Source: Ampelocalamus luodianensis (lineage: Eukaryota > Streptophyta > Magnoliopsida > Poales > Poaceae). From it: a stretch of 64,000 nucleotides of DNA. The stretch is taken from contig CM070625.1 of assembly GCA_036346255.1 (NCBI GenBank), positions 21,537,488 through 21,601,487 on the forward strand, read 5' to 3'. The notes below the pieces were generated by a model. The model did no database searches and was not told the origin of the DNA. It saw only the letters and a list, made by a program, of their open reading frames with translations. Position numbers and translations under genes: made by a program. The first letter of the stretch is position 1, and each line of letters opens with the position of its first letter. Below are positions 35,133-48,860 of the stretch, piece after piece.

Positions 35133-36969
35133 GCTATGCTCCCCTTATGACCCTGAACCTGCCATCGTTAGTAGAAAACAAAGAACAGATCACAGTGTAT
35201 ATGTCCCTATGACTACTAGGATCTGGGGCTCAAAGGTCACTCACACTCAAGCTTTTACCAAGTTCTTACAAGATCTTACCAATGTAGCAAGAAAGTGGTA
35301 CAACCGGTGGCTGGTTCGTGATACTCTCATCTGCGATGAGCCCAACGATTGCGAGGAATGGCACCTGCTAAGTTAGTAGAAAGTGGAGCTCAGAAGGCTA
35401 GTATGTAGCAAGGGAGTAGCAATTATTCAATTCAGTATGCAAAGTTGAAAAGCAGTTCAAAGTACTAGTCACAAGTGCTGGTCCTAGTCTAAACCAAGCC
35501 TAGCTAGAGCAACTCACAAGAACGACTAGAATGAAACAACGGAGGGCTAGCACAAGAATTATCAACATAGCGAGCAATGGATGAGCGATGCCAACTTTGA
35601 AGAGGAAAGAATGTCAAGAAAAGAAAGCACTCTGATTTTTTTCTTCTTCTCTTTCTCTCTTTTTTTTTCTCTTTCTTTCTTTTTTTTTTCTTTCTTCTTT
35701 TTTTACCTCAGCAAGCTACTTGGGGCTGAAAATCTGTTTTTTTTTTTGCTGCTACAGTGTCCAAAAATCGGCTATTTTTTTCCTCTCTCTCTCTCTTTTT
35801 TTAACCTTTTTCCTCTGTTTTTTTGTTAACTCTCGAAGGTTCTTGAACCAAACACAAAACAATCCTATCCTCCGTGAGACCTTGCTCGGCGGCGGCGGCG
35901 ACTCCCAAACCGGCGGCGCAAGGCGGCGAACGCGGCGACCTCGTCGCGCGGCAGGCGTGCGGCTCGGACGGAAGCGGTCAAGCGGCGGCCCAAGGCGCGC
36001 GGTGGCGAAGCGGCGGCGTCCGCTCCACAAGTGGCGGCGCGGCGGTGGAGATAGCGGTGGCGGCGTCGGACGTGCGTGGCCGGGCGCGGCGGTGCGGCGA
36101 GTGGAGATGGTGGCGCGCGTCGACAACCGTGTAGCGGCGGCGCAAGATCGGCAACACAAGGCGGAGGTGGCGGTTGGTGCGGATCTTGATGGCGGCGCCG
36201 ACAGAACCGGCGCGGCGGCGCGCAAGGCGGCGGCTGGTGGCGGCCGTGTGGCGGCGGCGGCGCCCTACGGCGCTAGAAGATGGCGGCGGCGCCAATGAAT
36301 CTTGCGGCCGCGACGGCGACTCGGCTACGGCAACGCGGCAGTGGCACGGCTCGGGTGGCACGGGGAGGAGCTGGAGCTTGAGGCGGTGGCGGCGGCTACG
36401 ACCGTGCGGCGGAGGCAGCGCGTGGCGGCACCATCGGGGCGGGATGCACGGTCGGAGACGCGGCGCCGTGCAGGCCTCGATGGCGGCGCTCCAAGTGGTT
36501 CCGGCGCGCGCGTGACCGGGCCGCTTCAAGGCGGTGGTGACCGGTTTGCTTCAAGGCGTCGGAGGCGGGGCAAGCTTCGGCAGTTACAGCCGAAACGAAC
36601 ATGCGTGCGCACAAAAGATTGACTAATTTGTGTGATGTAAACAATGAGCAATGGATTGATCTGCGCTTTTTTTTAATGTATGAATGCCTACTGCCTTCGG
36701 TTGATGTGGTGTAGACCTCGACGGTTTAAGTGTTTGCGGCCGGCAGAACCCTAAAGCCCAAACGACAATGCGCCCAAGTCGATTTTGCAAGAAAAATCTA
36801 AACTAGATCGATCTAGACAGGAAACCAGCACGACGACTCGACGATGCAACGACAATTCAACAATGCAAACTAAAAAGAAAAATTGCAAAGGCATGGACGA
36901 TATGAACTAACCCTAATTTTTTTTGGCTATTTGGACTGTAGGAAAAAAAAATCTCACCGATGAACTGTA
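35133..36969 (-). other. gypsy 5' leader, with GGC-rich and CT-rich tracts
   Basis: Between the primer-binding site and gag lie 1.8 kb without retroviral-type domains. About 35880-36540 is extremely GC-rich (GGCGGC repeats, open in several frames), and 35630-35830 is a long polypyrimidine tract. It looks like an expanded untranslated leader. Confidence 0.6.
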
Positions 36970-36981
36970 GCTCTGATACCA
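36970..36981 (-). other. primer-binding site (initiator tRNA-Met)
   Basis: The minus strand reads TGGTATCAGAGC two bases after the LTR end, the standard plant Met-tRNAi primer site. Confidence 0.9.
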
Positions 36982-36983
36982 CC

Positions 36984-37926
36984 TGATGAACCCGAAGGTC
37001 CGATTGTTGACCCGATCTTTCGATGAGAATGATAAGTTCGGTAGGCGTCGCTCAACTCTCACGATCCTGGCTACGAATACGCAAGGCTCGAAACCACGCA
37101 ATTGCTGAACTGCTCGACAAGTCGTTATCAACCGTGCACGAATACCCGGTTGACCTGACCACGAAGGTCGATTCCTGCATACACCGAAGAAGAACGCAAG
37201 AACAAGATCAAGCAATCTAAAATTGCATATATGAATTGAGTTAGGATTCTGAATAAGGATCTTAATTGGGTGGTCTAGTCGACACACGTAAAAGATACAA
37301 GTTGCAACGAAGGCAAGCTAAACATAAACAAAATCTGAGAAAACTAGAGGGGGTGCGGCCTCCTTAAATAGGGGATGAGGAGCCACACATCTAATAGAAC
37401 TAAGGGGATGGGACTAATTCCATGGATTACTGTTCACATGAACAGTAATTGCACCCCCAGGTGGCCCGCCGGCAGATGGGTCAAATTCAGTATGATTACA
37501 AGGCCCAGATTGGCCCAAACAAGTGATATGACATCTTCTTTTGATGATTGCGATCAGTCCAGAAAGAATTTGAAGATGAGGCTGGATCCGTTGGAAAGAG
37601 GACGAAATAAGCTTTCAATAAAGTACTTGTGGGCCTCCAACGGACTCCGTATGTGAAAGTTATGCCTGTTTTAAGTTGGTGCTTTGTCATGCTGATTCCG
37701 AGGCTGGACTTGTTGTAGTAGTTGCGGTAGCCCCTTGCCTCCGTTCTGAGTAGAATAACATCACCGGACTTAGGTAGCAATCCATCCTCAATGGAACAAT
37801 TATAAACTCCTAAATGAAGTTACCGATAATTCGGTTAGCGAGCACGCTCTAGTAATTGGTCCTTGCATATCAAGTTGAAGAGTAGAAGTAGTAGGGATGG
37901 TTGTATCAGTGGAAGGGATGTCCTCA
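36984..37926 (-). repeat. 5' LTR of the gypsy element (943 bp)
   Basis: Partner of 29496-30453, with the same TGATGAACCC and GATGTCCTCA ends. It carries small indels relative to the other LTR (for example near 37680-37760 and 37810). Confidence 0.9.
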
Positions 37927-38016
37927 TTAGATTGTGCACGCGTGACACCTAGCCTGGGTCGTGTACGGTGGGCTGGCTAGGTGTAGAATAACTATTCTAT
38001 GCTTAGCTTGAGAATA

Positions 38017-40115
<2,099 letters not shown>

Positions 40116-40476
40116 GTATATATATGTAAGACGCCCGTTTCATACTTCCACTTTCAATATACTACTTAAACGAATATATTATACTTATTTATTACTTTCA
40201 GTATACTTCAATACCAATTATAAGATACTCCAATACGACTTTATTTTTAAAAAATCATTGGAGCCCTTTATTTTTGCTATATACCATTTTTCATATATAA
40301 AAGAAGTATATACACAGATTTTGCTATAAAAATAAACTTTAATGAATTTTTTTTATGAAACTTACTTTAGTGTATCTTATAATTATTATTGGAGTATGCT
40401 CAAATTGATAAAGAGGTATCATCATAGAATTTAAGTGGTATATGAGTTATATGTGTGTGCATAGTACATGAAAATA

Positions 40477-40802
40477 GAAATGAAGGAAGATGCGTCTACT
40501 TCACTTGAGCTGAGGCGCACGACGTGCTTTCGATCGGAAACACCAGAGACGGAACCGGAGGTTCGCACGTGGTTGAAACGGTTTGGTTTTGCCATTCATG
40601 TTATACGGCGAGGATGATGGAAATGGAATTCATTTTGTGGGTTTATCAAATCGAGCCGGAGAATCGCAACAATTTTGATATTGAACATGACTTGCACGAA
40701 ATGTTAGCATCTCTGTTTGATGCACGGTTGTCTTTCTACTAGGCTATATATCAAGTCTGATCAAACAACAATGCTACTGTGATACACAGACATATACTAT
40801 AC
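40477..40802. other. no gene recognised
   Basis: Short spacer between the large MULE and the next element. A 72-codon plus-strand frame from 40524 shows no known motif. Confidence 0.45.
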
Positions 40803-40871
40803 TTGGCCGTATTGGCGCAAATTCACCCCGTAATTGCAAAAATGACCATCTTCGTGTGGAATTTGCAAAAA

Positions 40872-42491
40872 GGGAGAATTGGCTACAGGGCACTACAAAT
40901 GTGTGTCATTTGCCAATGGACATCCAAAAATCGTGGCTTCGTCAGAAGACACTAACATTTTATGGTATTTTACTATTAGACACTGACCCCATTAAAATAT
41001 TATTTTTGGGCTGAAGAGGAGAGAGAAAGGCAGTGAAAAGTCCATTTTACCCTCATCTTCTTCATGCGTTCCATTCCCTTCTTTTGTTCTAGCTCCTTGC
41101 GCTCCCTCTAATCGCATCCTCCTCTGGGCATCACCTCCCCCATGGCCAACCGCACCATTCTTGCTCCTTGCGCTCCCTCCGATCGCATCCCTTCTGCCCT
41201 CCCCACCATTCTTCTTCACCGACCAAATGCAAGAGCCGGAGCACCCATTTCCGCCCAGTGCGCCGCCGTCAACAAGCCGCCCCTCCGGTGAGCTTTTCCC
41301 CCTGGCCAACCGCGTCAACCCGCGTCTTCCTTGGCCCTCAACCTCTTCCCCCTCTCCATTCGTCTGAATGCGCACCAGGAAACACCACCACCGTGGCCTT
41401 CTCTTCTCTACTGCTGGTCGCTGATGCCCCGCCACCACGGCCACCCTCAAGCCGCCCCGACCACATTGACAGCTTCCCCATCCTCGGGCGCAGCCCGTGC
41501 GCCCACCATCTCCCTCCCCGAGCCACACTACCGCCGGCGCAGCATGTGCCCGTGGCGCCACCGCCGCGCCCCACAGCTGACTCACCACTCCGGCGAGCTC
41601 CTTCCCCGGCCGCCACCGTCACCATGTGCCCCAAGAACCAAGGAAGCTTTCCCCCTAGCCGAAATGTCTTTAGTCCGCCGACACTGCCGTATTTGGCCTT
41701 CCCCTTCGCCTCCGGCCGGCACTTCCCTCGCCGCCGTTCATTGCCCTCCGACCACCCCCGGCCCTCCCTCTTGTCCCATTGAGCTTCCCATCCCATGTTC
41801 TAGCCCATGCCCGCTCCCTTTTCCTCTCCGCGTCGCCCCACAGATGGCTTGCCGCGCTCTCATGGCGCCACTGCCGCCACTAGCTCCACCACCGCCGCAC
41901 CGGGTCTCCTCCTCTGCCGTTGTCGTCTCCCCCAGGGCCGCCACCCTCTAGGCGACCCATTCCAGCCCTTGCCCGGTGTTGCCGAGCTTCCCTTCACCGG
42001 CGGCGAGCCATAGGCCGCAAAGCCACCGTGGCCTCCTCTGCTTGTCTGAGCTTCATACCAAGATTGTGCAAGCACCATTAATTAACTAAATCTTGGTCTT
42101 AAGGATTAATTATGTCTTAACTGCTGATTTAATATTGCCTTGACCCAATGCCATGTGGGACCGAGGTGAAGTAATGCAATGAATTAATTCATGTTTTTCT
42201 GTGTGTATCAATGACAAGTGGGCCTGAGCGCTAAATGCATAGTCCAAGCCCCCATGGACCCATGAACCAGCACTGGTGGGCTCGGTCCACGCGCTGTGCC
42301 TGTGAGCGTCCCTATGCATTGAGGGTAAAATTGACTTTTCACTCCTCTTCAGCCCGAAAATAATATTTTAATGGGGTCAGTGTCTAACAGTAAAATACCA
42401 TAAAATGTTAGTGTCTTCTGACGAAGCTACGATTTTTGGATGTCCATTGGCAAATGACGCACATTTGCAGTGCCCTGTAGCCAATTCTCCC
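40872..42491. mobile_element. Pack-MULE-like element (1620 bp)
   Basis: Terminal inverted repeats of about 170-185 bp (40872-41055 and 42320-42491) start GGGAGAATTGGCTACAGGGC and end near TTTTACCCTCA. The flanks carry a perfect 9-bp duplication TTGCAAAAA (40863-40871 and 42492-42500), the hallmark of Mutator elements. The TIRs enclose about 1.26 kb of C/G-rich sequence and no transposase, so it fits a Pack-MULE. The cargo shows colinear similarity to the C-rich part of solo LTR 18112-21287 (compare 41290-41560 with 19080-19315), so it may be captured LTR DNA and not a host gene. Confidence 0.88.
41168..41951 (+). other. open frames in Pack-MULE cargo, probably not a gene
   Basis: Several overlapping Pro/Ser/Arg/His-rich frames stay open on both strands because the cargo is GC-rich. 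No domain, signal peptide or consistent splice pattern was recognised. Transcribed chimaeras are known from Pack-MULEs in rice, so expression cannot be excluded. Confidence 0.35.
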
Positions 42492-42654
42492 TTGCAAAAA
42501 TGACGTCGTCCTGCCGCACGGTCACCGTGCGGCAGGGCTTCCAGAGCCAACACCTGCCACCTGCCGCACGACCGCCGTGCGGTAGGACTACTGTAGCACC
42601 ACCTAGCGTATGGACATAGTGCGGCAGGGGTACTGTAGGAATTTTCTTTCTTTT

Positions 42655-43010
42655 TTTTTAAAAAAAATTCATTTAAGTGTTCTTCTGTATAAATTTTTAG
42701 ATATAGCAAATGAGCTCCAAACATTATGAATTTTTTTGGAGCCTCTCGGCACAGTGTACTTGCTTGTGTATTTTTTGCAAAACTTTATCCATTTTTAATT
42801 GTTCTCGAAAATTCCTTTAAGTATACTCATTTTAGGAATTTTCGAGAAAAATTCAAAACATATAAAATTTTGAAAAAATTACAAAAGCAATTAAGCTATG
42901 TCGGGAGGCTCCACAAAAAATTTCATAATTTTTGGAGCTCATTTGCTATATTTTAAAATTCATACAAAAGTATACTTAAATGATTTTTTTAAAAAAAGAT
43001 GATTTTTTTT
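42655..43010. repeat. inverted repeat around 'TTTGGAGCTCATTTGCTATA'
   Basis: The segment at 42660-42770 (AGCAAATGAGCTCCAAA, then TTTTTTTGGAGCCTC) pairs with 42900-43005 (GGAGGCTCCACAAAAAA, then TTTGGAGCTCATTTGCT). It would form a long hairpin with about 130 bp in the loop. Confidence 0.75.
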
Positions 43011-43257
43011 AAAAAAAAAAGAGAAAGGGGGACTACGGTACTCGCCTCCACTCTGTGGCCGTGGCAGTGGTGGTGCAAGAGCCCTATCGCACGATGGTTG
43101 TGCGGGAGGCCTCCACGCACGCGCGCGCAGGCAACGAGGCGTGTATCGGCCAGACGCCCGCCGCATGGCCATCGTCTTGCGATGTGTCTTTTTGCAAATT
43201 TGGCACGAAAATGGTCATTTTTGCAAACACGAGGCAAATTTGCGTCGTTTCGGCCAA

Positions 43258-43569
43258 AAACTCCATAAGTTTATACTCATTTCACCATAGGCCCCACATT
43301 GCTTATACGAGGCTCTATAGGTGTGTGGTTCGACCGTCGACCCTTTCTTGCCCCCGTCTCCTCCGGACTATCCTTTGGAGTTTCACGGGCTGACTCAAGA
43401 AAGAAGCAAGCAAAGAACATTAGGGCCCATTGGATCTTTAGGGTCGACCCCCTTTAGATAACCCATCAGTCCATGTCCATCACACAACAGCAAACAAGCA
43501 AGAGCAATCGAGGCAACAACAAGCAAGATCAACGAGGCAAGGTAAATCACAACGCCGTGGCTATTCTTG
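43258..43569. other. no gene recognised
   Basis: Spacer. A minus-strand frame has a hydrophobic run (VVIYLASLILLVVASIALAC, about 43550-43490), but no start, family match or splice context supports a gene. Confidence 0.35.
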
Positions 43570-43740
43570 TTCAGGGTCGAGGGAGACGGATGGGGTGTTT
43601 CCACCGCTGCCATGGCCGTGCACGCACTTGACGTTGCCGCGCACCGTTGGCTCCGAATAGGGGCGGATGGGTTGAAAGAGAGGTTCTTGTTCTCCATCAT
43701 GGGCATCGGGGACAAGCTCTACATCGTCGATGGGTGGTGG
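43570..43740 (+). pseudogene. kelch-like (F-box/kelch) protein fragment
   Basis: The plus strand reads VEGDGWGVSTAAMAVHALDV, then AAHRWLRIGADGLKERFLFS and GIGDKLYIVDG. This resembles one kelch blade junction of grass F-box/kelch proteins, where 'ALDVAxxRW...FLFSVxGxGxxLYVVGG' is common (from memory). Both sides lack further kelch repeats and the frame soon ends, so it is a gene fragment or the trace of a capture. Confidence 0.4.
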
Positions 43741-43834
43741 TGTCAAGAACTCCAAAGTCTTTTGATTATAACCTGAACAGGTATCTGGATGTGCGAGTAG
43801 GATTGAAGCAGAAACTAATATGAAGATCCTACGG

Positions 43835-44193
43835 TGTCGGAGAAAAGGAGTTTCGGCACCGACTTTACTCAAGCTCTCACGCGTGTAAGGAAGCAACTGA
43901 CCTTCGGATCAAGATCCAACGGTCGAAGATGATTCACTTGGGGTTACCGCGCAAAGTAGACTGTAGTTGTCATTTTCGCTACTATTTACCATAATGTCGT
44001 CGTCATTCTGTTTTTACAGAACTCAGGCTATATAAGCCTTGTAATCAAACAACGCTGGTTATCTTTTGATCAATACAAGAACCCTAGCCCCAATAGAGTA
44101 GCTTTTGTTTCCTAGTTTCCATTTTCGCACAGTAAACACCCAAAAACGGAGTTCTTGTCTCGCGTTTCAAGCCTGGATTCCTAGTTCCTGTCA
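43835..44193 (+). repeat. 5' LTR (359 bp) of a truncated retrotransposon
   Basis: It starts TGTCGGAGAAAAGG and ends TTCCTGTCA. A TATA box (GGCTATATAAGCC, 44028-44040) is followed by a transcript-like R/U5 region. A primer-binding-like TGGTATCAAAGC follows at 44196-44207 (one difference from the usual Met-tRNAi site). No downstream LTR is seen. Confidence 0.7.
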
Positions 44194-44415
44194 ATTGGTA
44201 TCAAAGCCTCAATCTTGGCCTTGGTTTTGACCTGGACGCTGTTTTGGTGAGGGTTTGGAAGTAGATCTCTGTCTCCCTGTAAAATTCCTCAGCCGAATAG
44301 ATCTAGGGACGAATTGAGGGAAATCTGTGGGAGAATCGCATAGATCGGTGAGGTTGGGACTGGTACTCTGCCATCCTTGTAAAATCCCTTTCTAGATCTG
44401 AGTGATTCAGTGAAG

Positions 44416-44778
44416 ATGGGCAAGCAAAACAAAGATGCGGGAGCTGAGGAGGAAGATAAGATGTATGCGACCTCAACTGAAGTAGAAGATGTGAAAAGAA
44501 GCATTGAAACTCTAAAAAAGGCACAAGAAGATAGCCACTCGCAGATGCAACTTCAGATGGAAAAATTGATGGGAGTAATCGCTAATTTCATGAATAGTCC
44601 GACCACTAGAGAACTCTCTGACAAACAATCCAGTTATCAAGGTAATTTTAGAAACCCTGCAGTTAATTTAGTACCTACTGTTACATCATCAAAGCCAAGT
44701 AGTTCAATAGCTCTTATGCATGTGAGGAATGGTGGTGGGGGAATTAGTGCCACTACTGTAGTAGCCACTACTGACATG
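44416..44778 (+). pseudogene. truncated gag-like ORF of the same retrotransposon
   Basis: An ATG at 44416 opens MGKQNKDAGAEEEDKMYATS, continuing with a charged, coiled-coil-prone stretch (EDVKRSIETLKKAQEDSHSQ). It sits about 210 bp after the primer-binding site, where gag starts in such elements. Near 44778 the frame runs into a fold-back MITE relic and stops. No nucleocapsid or pol is present. Confidence 0.55.
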
Positions 44779-44890
44779 AAGCTCATTTTCATAATTTTAT
44801 TAAACAGATATTTATTTCTATAATTGTATTAAAATAATATATTATTTTTAAAAAATCTTCAACCGCGCTCCTTAAGCACGAGCTCATTCG
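44778..44890. mobile_element. relic of the 'TTTTATTAAA...TTTATTTCTATAATT' fold-back family
   Basis: About 100 bp here match 49965-50080, including the flanking GAGCTC/CGGCC-type sequence in opposite order. It appears to be one terminus of the fold-back element described at 49740-50040. Confidence 0.5.
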
Positions 44891-45070
44891 GCCTTGAAAT
44901 TTCCCGATTTGATTTTTTTTGTTTTCAAATTTTTCGATTTGAAATTTACCTAGTTGAAATTTCACGATGTAAAATTGTCCGAGTTGATTTTTTTTTTTTA
45001 AGTTGAAACTTCCTGATTTGGAATTTCTAGAGTTGATTTTTTTCTGATTTGAAACTTTGGTGTTAGTGGG
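44891..45070. repeat. degenerate 'TTGAAATTTCCCGATTTG' repeats
   Basis: Six to eight imperfect copies of a roughly 20-30-bp unit built on TTGAAATTT(C/A)(C)CGA. Low complexity, no coding. Confidence 0.6.
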
Positions 45071-48000
45071 GAGGACGTGGGGAAAGAGGGGAAGAGTGGG
45101 AGGTGCAATATGATGGAGATGGCACGTAGGGTTCTAGAAGGATGTCCTAAGTTTTGGAGTTTAAGGTTAACCTCAAACTAAAGGGCCCATGGTTTTTTGT
45201 TTAGCCATCTACGATAACTGATGCCTTGAATACTTAAGGTCCTAAAATGTAAGGCTATACCTTGGAAACTATTTAGAACGTATAATTTTTACATGATTTT
45301 GTTAAGAAATGGATCATGAGTAAAAGTGGATGCTTCCTTCCTGCTGGAATCATGCGTCGCAAAGTATGGCACCATGTTGTTGATTAAAGAGAAACAATGT
45401 AATCTTTTTTGAGAGAGAGAGAAGAGAAACAATGTAATCAGCTCACGAAATCTGCATATATTGCACGAAGCATCCCCATGCGATGATCGTTGGTGCGTGC
45501 CGTCGGTGCCGACTTTGGTTTGATCGCGGGATGAGTCGATGGTATTAATGCAACCTTTCAGCCCCACTCGATGGGAGTACTTTGCTTCTTACACCAAGCC
45601 TCATTCAAGGCAACCCCAACGAACCTCCACCATACGAGCCACGCCACCTGTACGAGCCATAACTTCGATCCCCTTTCGGCTTAATTACACGCGTCGCGCT
45701 AATTAATCCGGACCAACAAGCTAGATAATCTCACCGGACAACCAAAACCAGCCAATGCACACATGTACAGTATGGTTTCTCATAGCAGTAGTACTAATTA
45801 AGTTGATGCGTTAGTTAATTAATTAAACTGATGTTACTTTCTCAGTCGGCACACAGGATCGATCGATGTAATGTACTAACTCGAGAAGTCGAGATCGAGC
45901 TACACGGTGGCGCGAAAACGGAAGAAAGACTGCGCCAATCGCTGGTTTTTTCTACATACTTGTGACGGAGTAGGACAAGGACGTCCTGATGAGGAATATA
46001 CTTGTCTTTTTTATTCAAGTAGCTCGATCTGGCTCGTTACGTACAAGCCGGATACTGCCAGTTACTATGACTAGCTCGTCAGCATATGCACGGTGCGCGG
46101 AGATCGTAGAAGGCAGAAGACATAAGGCCTCCTGGCAAGCTCAGGTCAGCTAATTAGGCATCATTTGGAAGTGTACTGTGTATCTCGGACTCGGAGTGAC
46201 TCGGACTCGGTTGCTTCCATGATGGCTTGAGTGAGATAAGGAGGAAACCAGCTAGGCTATTTGCAGTTTGCAGTACGTTCCAAAAGGTCTAAACTAACAA
46301 TTTTTAGATGCTAGGCAAGTTTTTTCTCTAGAAACTGTACTTCAAATTAATTAAACATATATATGGCTAATTAGCATCCTCTATAAGGTAGCTAGTCTGA
46401 TCGTATTCCTGTATTGCTTGTAATATTGGATGTTTCTTGAACAGTTATGTCGAAGCACTGTCGTACGTAAATGGCCATTGAAAGCCGAACGAAGATCCGG
46501 ACGATTTTATCAGCATTTCTCCAAGAGCAGAAATCAAGCAGCTAACTAGTTGCATTTAGTCTCAAACTCTTAAATGATCTCATAAACATTGTGTATGGGA
46601 CGATGGAGCGGTGCATGGTCTTGTCTCGGCCCTACCAATGCAATATCGATCTCCAGTTAGAAATTGTGCTTGCACAGTACCATCACTAAACATAAGCAGG
46701 ACCACCTCCACTTAGAAGCTAGCTAACGATGGAAAATATGCGGCCGTGTTAATTAGCTAAGCTCCGCCAATGGTCCATGCATCGATGCACGGCACCTAAC
46801 TTAGCTAGTCCTTTTCTTTTTCTCAAAAGGTGACAAAACGTTTCTTATGTAGTATGCATGCATGTTTCTCTAGGTTCATGGACCCATGAGGTTCGACGAA
46901 CATGTATGTTTGTAGATTGTGACTCATTTATGAAAGGGATACCTTGCTCCATGTATAAGATAGACTTTGTTCTCCATGTGGGTGTTAATTGGATGTGACT
47001 TATGGATGTTCCACCATATCAGTACATTGATATCTAGAGCCTTAGGGCCGGGGTGGAATGGGCAGTCCGGGCTAATGGATCACTGATCCGTCACAAAAAT
47101 TTTAGCAAAATAAGTTGGAGGTGCAATCCAAAAGAAAATCGGATAAAGGATCGAATCCTAATGCTCGTTGGATCGAGTGGATCAAACTTTACACATCGTC
47201 CCCTCCTCCTCGTTCTCAGCCCACACGCCGCTGCATCGCGATCCGCCGCCGCCACTATGGAGGCTGAAGCGAGCACCAGCGAGAGGGTTCTCGGATGAAC
47301 TCGATTTGGGGTGCGGCCGCGACGAAATGACTTGTGACGTGCAGATCCGGCAAGAGCGAAGCTAAAGCCCAAGTTCTCTCCGCCATGTTGCAGCCGTCGT
47401 CACTGGGTAGCAGAGACGCGAGGAGGTGCGGCAAGACAACGGTGGCGTGGCTCCATTTGGAGGCACCCGCATAAAGTGACAGGCGACACCGGCACCACAA
47501 ACCTAGCCGTAGGGCTCTCAAATGCTGCCGCTTCTCAGATCCTAGTTGGCTGGTCAGAAGCTGCCTCCTTCTCATCTCTCTCTTTGATTTAATTTCATTC
47601 TAAATTGGTTGTTGAGTTTGGATTGAAGAATCAGGCAAGGAATTGATGATCCAACCTTCCTATCTCTCCTCAAGTGCATGATTTGATTTTCAACTATGCA
47701 TGTACAGACGTTGAATCTTGAACTATATTTCGCACACCAATCCCAAATGCAGGAAGGGATTATCGTAGGGAGAGAATGATTTCCACAGGGTTGACACCGC
47801 CGTGGAATTTCACAACTTTCCGCACCGCCTATTTGCATTTGTACATGGCTCCTTGCACGGCCTCGTTCAGTGGTACACCCACGGTACACATGATCATTTG
47901 TTCATGGCAAGGTTGTTGAATTGGTATGTGTTCCACTCAGATGGAACTACCTGCTATTCCCCAAAATCCTCATCATCCGAACCTTCATCTCTCGATAATG
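45071..48000. other. no gene recognised
   Basis: About 2.9 kb of mixed DNA. A small duplication of AGAAACAATGTAATC occurs at 45389-45440. A GC-rich patch (47190-47560) has open frames on both strands without domains. No tRNA, rRNA or conserved protein is visible. Confidence 0.45.
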
Positions 48001-48860
48001 CCTCGTAGTCCTGGTCTTCGAGTTCTATCCCTTCGACTAAGGCTTTGATCTGCTCACCTTTGTCTGCAATCCTACTAGCTTCCCAGGCCAAATGAGCTTC
48101 ATCGGCATCATCTTCATCGGCGAAAGCAGTAACTCCCTATCGATGATAGGAAACAGGGGTTCCCTATCGAACTTACTATAGGAAATAATATGATAACGCT
48201 ATCAAGAACGAAGATCTTCTATTGACGTGGATACACTATTTGTATAAGAATACAATGGGTGTTACACAATGATCGTGATCAAGAATGTAAGAAATTGAAT
48301 ATGAATACCTCTCCTTAAATTACATGGGATACACCCTTTATAGTTATTGAAGGGATGGCAAAAAGACGCCTCTAATCTTTATGCACGTTCTTCAGTGGAG
48401 TCTTGAACCATCGTGTCCTTTAGCCAACTGTCAGAAGTTACCAGATACGCCAATAACTACTTTCCTGTTAGACACGTGAGAACCGTCATGTCTTCCGACC
48501 AGTTCACTGATCGGGAACTGTCCAAACCACATAGTTGGTTGGACGATATCCACAGCTAGTCGTCTCATGGCTCCAACTGGTCGTCAACCAGTTGGGCCAT
48601 AATAAAGGATACTAAACTTTCTTTAAATATTGATTGTAGTTTCATAACCGTTCTGATAGCCTCGACACGTGGGCCTATTTTGACAGTATTTGACTTTGAC
48701 TAAAAGGTTGACTGGTCAAGAATTCTCATCACTCCCGACCTTCGGTCGTTGTGTGCACCGCGCTATGACTGGAGTCCCAACTTCTTCGGCATCACCACCG
48801 ACTATCCCTTGTTCAGCCGCTTATGGAGGCAGAACTTTGAAATATGCCTAGGCTAGAAGG
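48001..48860 (-). pseudogene. coding-like fragment split by a solo LTR
   Basis: On the minus strand, 48137-48001 reads AFADEDDADEAHLAWEASR, then KGEQIKALVEGIELEDQDYE, an acidic helical stretch. The insertion 48138-48731 interrupts it. Just beyond, the plus strand reads YDWSPNFFGITTDYPLFSRL. The two readings lie on opposite strands, so they may be different remnants. I do not recognise the family; an unclassified retrotransposon protein is plausible. Confidence 0.3.
48138..48731 (-). mobile_element. solo LTR-like insertion (594 bp)
   Basis: A perfect 5-bp duplication CTCCC flanks it (48133-48137 and 48732-48736). Read on the minus strand it starts TGATGAGAATTCTTGACC and ends TCATCGATA, one base off the canonical CA. 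No internal genes. Confidence 0.65.

Larger units (their letters stand above)
29496..37926 (-). mobile_element. Ty3/gypsy retrotransposon with both LTRs, minus orientation
   Basis: Two LTRs (29496-30453 and 36984-37926) flank a gag-pol region read on the minus strand. The 5' LTR is the right one. A primer-binding site complementary to initiator tRNA-Met and a polypurine tract sit in the right places. GATTG precedes the left LTR (29491-29495) and also follows the right LTR after three extra bases TTA (37930-37934), so the target duplication is GATTG. The domain order gag, protease, RT, RNase H, integrase defines Ty3/gypsy. Stops and frameshifts leave it non-autonomous. Confidence 0.92.
40803..43257. 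mobile_element. long-TIR non-autonomous element hosting a Pack-MULE
   Basis: The left end (TTGGCCGTATTGGCGCAAATT, then ATTGCAAAAATGACCATCTTCGTG in parts) is matched in inverted orientation by 43180-43257 (AAATGGTCATTTTTGCAAAC, then AAATTTGCGTCG and CGGCC). Without the nested insertion it is about 0.83 kb. Inside are CCGCACGG palindromes (42510-42620, 43085) and a second inverted pair, 42660-42770 against 42900-43005. No transposase; superfamily uncertain. Confidence 0.6.

Noticed and set aside
35720..36622. Long Gly/Ala/Arg-rich open frames in GGCGGC repeats
   Set aside because: They are part of the gypsy leader between primer-binding site and gag, on both strands, and reflect trinucleotide-like composition.
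36984..37926. Tandem second gypsy element, because the right LTR copy includes the end of the pol frame
   Set aside because: The polypurine tract next to the left copy, and the loss of similarity at the same base, show that this pol tail is part of the LTR itself. The element is a simple LTR-internal-LTR unit.
47190..47575. Gene in the GC-rich patch
   Set aside because: Frames on both strands are short and have no recognisable domain or splice context.
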